From NCBI GenBank assembly GCA_964441935.1, contig CAYTXI010000106.1:1-8556 (forward strand): a stretch of DNA of 8,556 nucleotides. The letters run 5' to 3'. This DNA comes from JBBDMC01 sp964441935 (GTDB lineage Bacteria; Pseudomonadota; Alphaproteobacteria; Rhizobiales; Kaistiaceae). Below are positions 1-3,923 of the stretch, piece by piece; within the stretch, counting starts at the first letter, position 1; the number at the start of each line of letters is the position of its first letter. The notes under the pieces were generated by a model, which ran no database searches, was not told the origin of the DNA, and worked only from the letters and a program-made list of their open reading frames with translations. A program made the translations under genes and the position numbers.

Positions 1-131
1 GGCTCGGTGTCGCCGAGGAAATGCCCCTCCTCGCCGTCGCGGGCGGTGTCGACGGCGTAGCCCGCCTCGGCAAACGCGGCGGCGAGCTGGCGGTTGAGAT
101 CGGCGTCGTCCTCGACGACCAGAACCCGCAT
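1..131 (-). CDS. OmpR-type response regulator, N-terminal fragment (3' end outside window)
   Basis: The 43 complete codons read as the beginning of a CheY-like receiver domain: strand MRVLVVEDD, with the acidic pair that binds Mg2+ at D8/D9 (E7 precedes it), then a helix with LNRQLAAAFAEAGY and the segment ARDGEEGHFLGDTEP. The phospho-acceptor Asp and the DNA-binding half lie beyond the window edge. The start is set by a strong Shine-Dalgarno, AAAGGAGGG, just upstream. The gene follows the PepSY-like gene by 13 nt. PepSY protein, OmpR-family regulator and histidine kinase form a recurring alphaproteobacterial operon (FeuP/FeuQ-like), so a sensor kinase gene is expected next. The regulator probably binds DNA once phosphorylated and may act on the direct repeat upstream of the PepSY gene. 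The receiver call is firm; the regulon is unknown. Confidence 0.88.
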   Translation of the reverse strand, partial: MRVLVVEDDADLNRQLAAAFAEAGYAVDTARDGEEGHFLGDTE

Positions 132-134
132 GAA

Positions 135-143
135 CCCTCCTTT
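135..143 (-). promoter_or_regulatory. Ribosome binding site of the response regulator gene
   Basis: AAAGGAGGG ends 3 nt before the ATG at 131 and lies in the 13-nt gap after the PepSY TGA (145-147). It is among the best Shine-Dalgarno matches in the window and settles the regulator start. It suggests the regulator is translated efficiently from the shared transcript. Confidence 0.8.
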
Positions 144-144
144 G

Positions 145-453
145 TCAGTAGCTGATGCTACCGCTGGCGCCGTCGACCTGCACGTGGCGGACCTGTCCGC
201 CGATCAGAACGTTGAGAATGTAGACCAGCCGGCCGCCGATGTTGCAGAGTTGCGGCGACGACAGCACCTCGCCGCCGGTCATCGCCTTCACCTGGCCGAT
301 GACGCTCGACAGCGACACGACCTGGCCGGCCTGGACGGCGGCGCGGATCTGGCCTGCCGAATAGCACCCCTGCGCCGCGGCCGGGGACGACCCGGCGGCG
401 ACCGCGAGGGCGAGCAAAAACGCGGCGGCCAGTCTCTTCATGCGCGCCGACAT
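145..453 (-). CDS. Secreted PepSY-like protein linked to a two-component system
   Basis: A 102-residue protein with a clear export signal: basic M5-K-R, a hydrophobic stretch AAAFLLALAVAA and a small-residue cleavage region around A25-Q28. The mature part, roughly residues 29-102, has an ..SLSSVIGQVKAMTGG helix followed by strands with LVYILNVLIGG and HVQVDGASGSI. This is the layout of PepSY-like periplasmic domains, which are found beside response regulator/kinase pairs. C30 and C70 could form a disulfide. It probably acts in the periplasm, perhaps as an accessory or inhibitor of the sensor; that role is inferred from gene context. Two starts are possible. The ATG at 453 is preceded by GGCGGGGGCT, a poor ribosome binding site. 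The ATG at 441 gives the more typical signal peptide MKRLAAAF. Domain assignment is moderate because the PepSY motif is weak. Confidence 0.72.
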   Translation of the reverse strand: MSARMKRLAAAFLLALAVAAGSSPAAAQGCYSAGQIRAAVQAGQVVSLSSVIGQVKAMTGGEVLSSPQLCNIGGRLVYILNVLIGGQVRHVQVDGASGSISY

Positions 454-465
454 AGCCCCCGCCGA

Positions 466-482
466 ATGAATAGGCGCTGAAT
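466..482 (-). promoter_or_regulatory. Candidate response-regulator operator (direct repeat, 11-bp period)
   Basis: On the minus strand the short gap before the PepSY gene reads ATTCAG-CGCCT-ATTCAT: two hexamers differing in one base, spaced by 5 nt, so one helical turn apart. This has the geometry of OmpR-family dimer sites, notably the PmrA/QseB-type consensus HTTAAK-N5-HTTAAK, with C in place of A at the fourth position. A weak -10-like TATGTC lies at 449-454, which would put the box over the -35 region, as expected for an activator site. It would also put the transcript start close to the ATG at 441, implying a leaderless or nearly leaderless message from that start. The repeat is visible directly; its function as an autoregulatory operator is inference. 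Confidence 0.5.
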
Positions 483-487
483 GGCCC

Positions 488-898
488 CTACCCCCGCCGC
501 CGCATCATCGTGCGGGCGATGCGCTCGCCCGATTCCGACAGGAATATCGCCGAAATGATCCAGCCCGACCACTCGCCGATCGGGGCCGGCAGGGCCGCCA
601 CGTCCCACCTGAACCTGAAAAGCGAGTCGGCGATCACCGCCGCATAGTAAACGGCGAGTGGATAGGCGAAGGCCGGCCGCATCAGCGAGGTCACGAGCCG
701 CCCCTGCTCGGCGAGGAGCACGTCGCGCTGGGCCTGGCGGTGGGCAAGCTCGGCCTTGACGTGCTCGATCGCCACCGTCGCGTCGATGCGCTCCCGCTCG
801 ACTTCCGTATCGGCCCGCGCCTGCAGCGCCGCCAGAACGCGGTCGAGGAGACCGGACGAGGCAAGCCTGAGCGCGGCGGCGAGGAGACCGGCAAGCAT
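488..898 (-). CDS. GTA_holin_3TM-like holin / phage release protein
   Basis: A 136-residue membrane protein. It has an N-terminal amphipathic or hydrophobic segment (about 1-25), a long charged helix likely to form a coiled coil (about 28-66, rich in Glu, Arg, Gln and Ala), then two hydrophobic spans (about 76-92, AYPLAVYYAAVIA, and about 108-120, EWSGWIISAIFL) and a basic tail MMRRRG. This order, with an MRP motif just before the first span, fits the family of three-TM holins named for gene transfer agent release (GTA_holin_3TM). Such proteins are thought to permeabilise the inner membrane so that the endolysin can reach the wall. The gene starts 3 nt after the TGA of the preceding exported-protein gene, so translation is probably coupled. 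The family call rests on architecture and short motifs, not an alignment. Confidence 0.65.
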   Translation of the reverse strand: MLAGLLAAALRLASSGLLDRVLAALQARADTEVERERIDATVAIEHVKAELAHRQAQRDVLLAEQGRLVTSLMRPAFAYPLAVYYAAVIADSLFRFRWDVAALPAPIGEWSGWIISAIFLSESGERIARTMMRRRG

Positions 899-901
899 GG
901 A

Positions 902-1219
902 TCAGCCGCCGGGCCTCAGGTCGGCGGGCGGTATCTTGCCCTGCTCGGTCCACCGGCGGCCCGCGGCGATCACGCAGACCACGGCGTCGCCGTAGGCGAA
1001 ATAAGCCACCCAGGCGCCGTCGCGATTGACGGCGATGTACGCCGGGGTCGGGGCCTCCCGAACCTCGACGGTCGCGGCGTAGCGGATCGTCAGCCCGGCC
1101 TTCGCGGCGAACTCCTTGAAATGGTCGATGTCGATGCAGGCCGCGTGCGCGGCCCCGGCGAACGTCAGGCTCGCCGCCATTGTCAGCGCGCCGATGGATC
1201 TGGCGAAGAACGTGGTCAT
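902..1219 (-). CDS. Small exported protein of the lysis block, function unknown
   Basis: A 105-residue protein with a type I signal peptide: N-terminal ARSIG, hydrophobic ALTMAASLTFAGA and the cleavage motif AHA at residues 24-26. The mature part is about 79 residues with two Cys (C28 and C82) that could pair in the periplasm, and a beta-strand-like middle (YIAVNRDGAWVAYFAYGDAVVCVIA). There is no lipobox, since the residues before C28 are HAA, so it is not an Rz1-type lipoprotein. It lies 28 nt after the endolysin stop and 3 nt before the holin-like gene, which suggests a role in lysis or in the periplasm during release. I do not recognise the family. The Shine-Dalgarno is weak (GAGA about 8 nt before ATG). 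Confidence 0.7.
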   Translation of the reverse strand: MTTFFARSIGALTMAASLTFAGAAHAACIDIDHFKEFAAKAGLTIRYAATVEVREAPTPAYIAVNRDGAWVAYFAYGDAVVCVIAAGRRWTEQGKIPPADLRPGG

Positions 1220-1247
1220 GGCGTGATCTCGACTTGAAAGGGCGCCG

Positions 1248-1466
1248 TTAGCGGTCGCTCTTCCGCCCGACGGGCGTGGTGGTGAGGGCCCTCAGCACCG
1301 CCACCAGAATGGCCATGCCAAGTATGGTCGGCCCGACCTTCGAAGGGGGGACGATGGTCGCCCAGTCGGCCGTCTGCAGCACGCCGGCGACGGCGATCGC
1401 CAACGAGACGAGCATGGTTTTCCAGCCCTTGAGCGTCTGCCAGACGCGGCTAAGGAGGTGGTGCAT
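1248..1466 (-). CDS. Holin-like small membrane protein nested in frame at the 3' end of the endolysin gene
   Basis: The internal ATG at 1466 (endolysin codon 293) is preceded by AGGAG with a 7-nt spacer, an ideal ribosome binding site. The 72-residue product starts MHHLLSRVWQTLKGWKTMLV, has two hydrophobic spans joined by a short turn (ADWATIVPPSKVG) and ends with LRALTTTPVGRK. Small phage proteins of about 70 residues with a WKT start, a two-span hairpin and an R-(A/S)-(L/I)-TTTP end are common next to endolysins in alphaproteobacterial prophages, normally as separate genes. Two spans with both ends on the same side would match a class II holin. The nested reading is inference from the ribosome binding site and protein shape. 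The alternative is that only the 364-residue fusion is made. Confidence 0.6.
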   Translation of the reverse strand: MHHLLSRVWQTLKGWKTMLVSLAIAVAGVLQTADWATIVPPSKVGPTILGMAILVAVLRALTTTPVGRKSDR

Positions 1467-2342
1467 GGATCGACTCCTGGTTTTGATGAGACGGCTCAGT
1501 TCCGCCCGGTAGGCCCAGGCAAACGTTCCGCCAGCGACAGCGAGAACCGCGAGGCCAACGACCGCGGCGATGAGGGCGGGGTTCGGCCAGCCACCCGAGG
1601 CCGCGGCCGCCCCGCCGGCGGCGGCAGTACCGAGCGCGCCGCCTACCGTTTGGCCGATGCGGCGGCGCGCAGCGCCGTCGCGGGCGAGCGAGGCCATTGT
1701 GGCCGGCCCGGCGATGCCGTCGACCACGAGGTCCGGGTGGCTTTGCTGATAGGCGCGGATCGCGGCCTTGGTCTTCGGCCCGGCGATGCCGTCGATGCCG
1801 CCGCGATACAAACCGAGGGTCGCTAGCGCGGCCTGCACTTCCCGCACCTCGGCCGGCGAGCGCGATGCCGCGACCCGCGGGGACGCGCCGGTCGATTCCG
1901 GTCCGTACACGCCGGTGAAGATGAGCCGCGCCTCGGCGGCGCGCCGACGTTTCAGGCCGGGGACGGTGCGGCCGCCGGCCTTGACCCATCTCATCAGGCC
2001 GACGCGCGCGCCAGCGCGATCGCCGGCGCGGAAACGCTTGACCCAGGTGGCGCTGTCGATCGCGCCGGTGTTGAAGTCGAACGATACCGCGCCGTCGAAG
2101 ACGCGCCGATCGACGCCCGGCAGGGCCTTGGCGACACGCCGCTCGTACCGCTTGAGGTCGCGGTGGAGAATGGCGAAGGCCTCATCGCGGGTGACGGTCA
2201 TCCCGAGCCTCGGCACGGGCGGGCCGGCCGCGGCGGTGTGACCGACGCCGATCGTGAGTGTGCCGCCGACATCGCGATAGGCGCGCGTGACGACGCCCTC
2301 GTGCGCGGCGATGAACGCCGTGCCTCTGGCGCTGGTTTTCAT
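1248..2342 (-). CDS. GH24 endolysin (lysozyme) with peptidoglycan-binding domain and C-terminal membrane segments
   Basis: The 364-residue product cleaves peptidoglycan between MurNAc and GlcNAc. The T4-lysozyme-type catalytic triad is present with correct spacing: E15 in AAHEG, D24 in AYRDVGG and T30 in LTIGVGH (intervals 9 and 6, as in T4 E11/D20/T26). The lysozyme domain spans about residues 4-145. A PG_binding_1-like repeat covers about 163-220 (LGLYRGGIDGIAGPKTKAAI, then VVDGIAGPATMASL). After a Gly/Ala linker comes one membrane span (about 256-277). The last 72 residues hold two more hydrophobic spans (about 310-325 and 337-352) and look like a separate holin-type protein read in frame. 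Endolysins usually end after the first anchor, so this is either a fusion or an overlapping gene pair. The start fits the family N-terminus, but I see no good Shine-Dalgarno before it. Confidence 0.92.
   Translation of the reverse strand: MKTSARGTAFIAAHEGVVTRAYRDVGGTLTIGVGHTAAAGPPVPRLGMTVTRDEAFAILHRDLKRYERRVAKALPGVDRRVFDGAVSFDFNTGAIDSATWVKRFRAGDRAGARVGLMRWVKAGGRTVPGLKRRRAAEARLIFTGVYGPESTGASPRVAASRSPAEVREVQAALATLGLYRGGIDGIAGPKTKAAIRAYQQSHPDLVVDGIAGPATMASLARDGAARRRIGQTVGGALGTAAAGGAAAASGGWPNPALIAAVVGLAVLAVAGGTFAWAYRAELSRLIKTRSRSMHHLLSRVWQTLKGWKTMLVSLAIAVAGVLQTADWATIVPPSKVGPTILGMAILVAVLRALTTTPVGRKSDR
1474..1478 (-). promoter_or_regulatory. Internal ribosome binding site inside the endolysin gene
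   Basis: AGGAG, 7 nt before the ATG at 1466, encodes part of the endolysin Arg-Ser linker (KTRSRS). It is clearly better than the site in front of the endolysin itself, which supports independent translation of the holin-like end. Confidence 0.6.
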
Positions 2343-2647
2343 GGGTCGACTGATTTGGCCCGGCGGCCGTCAGTGGTGGGTCGGTGTGCTGCGGTGACCG
2401 AATTGGTTCTGTCGGCCGTTGGCTACACCACCGCGACCTGACGAAACCTCAATGAGAGTCCCTGCGCCGCCTTCAGCGAAGGGCATCACAACGACGCGGC
2501 GACTGCGCTCATTGCGCGGGGCATCGTCTCGCCGGATCAAGCCGCCTGGAAGAAGCGGCGACGTCGGCATGGTCGTTCGGTGTGCCGCCCGTAAAGCTCG
2601 CTGTCACGTCGAGCGGCGTTGCGCCCGCGTCATCGGCCGGCAGCGCG
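2343..2647. other. 305-bp intergenic stretch, no convincing gene; possible gene remnant
   Basis: All three minus-strand frames are interrupted, and the short open frames there lack Shine-Dalgarno sites. I see no tRNA, no hairpin followed by a T run, and no clear promoter for the endolysin. The line 2401-2460 has 33 G/C of 60, against about 43 of 60 at the start of the endolysin gene (2281-2340). On the plus strand, the frame 2442-2591 has no start codon but reads like protein (for example ALIARGIVSPDQAAWKKRRR) with mostly G/C third bases. The same frame upstream of the TGA at 2439-2441 reads VTELVLSAVGYTTAT from a GTG at 2394. This could be a decayed plus-strand gene or chance. Confidence 0.4.
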
Positions 2648-3535
2648 CTAACGCAGCGAAACCGTCGCCAGCACTTTGCGCGCCGACACATTCGTGCTGG
2701 AAGATTGGACTATCTGGTTGTCGTCGACCGTCACGCCGGCGAAGGTCGGCGGGTAACCTCCGCCGGTGGCGGAGACCGTTCGACCACTTTCGGACGCGAG
2801 GTCGGCCGTGTGAGCGCTCGCCTGGCAATAGTCGTCGGCGTCGCGCCAGTAGTAGATACCGCCAAACACCGCACCGCCGGACGCCACGTCGACACTGGTC
2901 GAGGCGTCACCGATTTGCGGGTCAAAGTCGGTGTCGTAGGCCGTGAGATCGCCGTTCGGAAATGTCAGGCCCGTGAGCCGATACCACATGATGCCGCAGA
3001 GGCCTGTCGTGGCGTCGAAGGTCGCCGTGATGTTCGCGGACGTGGTGGCGGCGGAGACCGCGATGATGTACCAGGCCGAACCGCCTGGAGCAGTCCCGAA
3101 ATTCTCGGTGTGTGCGATGAGCGGTGTCGCGGCGCTGCCACCGACGGTCAGTCCGCTATGTTCCGGTGAGCCGCTCGAATACGCGTGGACCACATTGACC
3201 AGAACCCAGCCGTCGACGGCACTGCCAAGCGACTTGGTGCCGAAGTCGTATGTCGAGTGGTTGGAGCTGTCGCCATCCTTATCGACGTACTCTACGCCGA
3301 CGGCAGATGCGCTCTCTGTCCCCCAGCCCACGACCGGCACGAGCAGCATCGCCCGCTTGGCCTCGGCCCGGGTGAGCCGCTTCGAGCGGACGAGGTCGGC
3401 GATGACGGCGCGGCGCTCCGCCCGCGTCATCGGCCGGAAGGCACCCGGCCCGAGCAGGCTCACCTCGGCCGGGCGAATGACTGCCGGCTTGGGCGGCAGC
3501 CAAAACGGCGGCGGTGGAAGGTCGAACGGCACCAT
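2648..3535 (-). CDS. Beta-rich phage tail appendage / surface protein (putative)
   Basis: A 295-residue protein in two parts. Residues 1-66 contain a proline-rich start (MVPFDLPPPPFWLPPKP) and a strongly basic helical segment (MTRAERRAVIADLVRSKRLT). From about residue 70 the rest is Ser/Thr/Gly-rich with alternating strands (WVLVNVVHAYSS, LTVGGSAATPLI, AWYIIAVSAATTSANITATF, GIMWYRLTGL), consistent with a jelly-roll or beta-sandwich exposed on the particle. It starts 3 nt after the preceding stop, and GAGGT/AAGG across that stop can serve as ribosome binding site. Its place after megatron and DUF2793 suggests an adsorption accessory or glycan-binding protein; that is inference. The distal part is visibly poorer in GC than residues 1-66 and than neighbouring genes. 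I do not recognise a named family. Confidence 0.68.
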   Translation of the reverse strand: MVPFDLPPPPFWLPPKPAVIRPAEVSLLGPGAFRPMTRAERRAVIADLVRSKRLTRAEAKRAMLLVPVVGWGTESASAVGVEYVDKDGDSSNHSTYDFGTKSLGSAVDGWVLVNVVHAYSSGSPEHSGLTVGGSAATPLIAHTENFGTAPGGSAWYIIAVSAATTSANITATFDATTGLCGIMWYRLTGLTFPNGDLTAYDTDFDPQIGDASTSVDVASGGAVFGGIYYWRDADDYCQASAHTADLASESGRTVSATGGGYPPTFAGVTVDDNQIVQSSSTNVSARKVLATVSLR

Positions 3536-3538
3536 GCC

Positions 3539-3919
3539 TTACCTCGCTGCGATGCCGAGCTCGGCCTTGAGGTCGTCGACGGTGAGGCCGTAGTCGGCGG
3601 CGAGGCCGGCGAGCTTTTCGGCGGGTGTCGGCTCCGGAGGCGGCGGGGGCACGTCTTCCAAAGGAGCGCTTTCGACCGCCTTGTCGGTCGCCGGATCGTA
3701 GGCAAGCGTTTTCTCGCCGCTCACCTGCTTGCCGGCGGGGACCGTCAGGGGCTCGACGGCGACGATGCGGTAGGCGTCGTCCTCCCAGCCGGCGGCAGCG
3801 CCGTCGACCCTGAGTACAGGGCCGATCTTGGGATCGCGCTGTTCGATGCGCCGGCCGGCGGGAACCGCCGTCAGGACGACTTCGTCGGACTTGCGCACGA
3901 GGGCGAGGCGTTCGCTCAT
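3539..3919 (-). CDS. Small phage protein of unknown function between tail genes
   Basis: A 126-residue soluble protein without signal peptide or membrane span. Residues 1-85 are probably beta-rich (ALVRKSDEVVLTAVPAG, AYRIVAVEPLTVPAGKQVSG). A proline-rich hinge follows (about 90-98, VPPPPPEPT), then a short C-terminal helical segment (LAADYGLTVDDLKAELGI) that resembles a small protein-interaction helix pair. It starts 4 nt downstream of the DUF2793 stop and ends 3 nt before the next gene, so it belongs to the same transcript. Position suggests a tail-fibre partner or assembly factor, but nothing in the sequence proves this. The ribosome binding site is weak close to ATG; AGGAAGG lies further upstream, inside the end of the DUF2793 gene. 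Confidence 0.65.
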   Translation of the reverse strand: MSERLALVRKSDEVVLTAVPAGRRIEQRDPKIGPVLRVDGAAAGWEDDAYRIVAVEPLTVPAGKQVSGEKTLAYDPATDKAVESAPLEDVPPPPPEPTPAEKLAGLAADYGLTVDDLKAELGIAAR

Positions 3920-3923
3920 CGCT

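Noticed and set aside
2439..2441. Selenocysteine or read-through TGA in the plus-strand gap frame
   Set aside because: There is no SECIS-like hairpin that I can see, no strong start upstream and a second stop soon after; decay or chance is simpler.
2370..2570. 66-residue minus-strand open frame in the gap after the beta-rich gene
   Set aside because: It has no Shine-Dalgarno, low third-position GC and no recognisable protein character.
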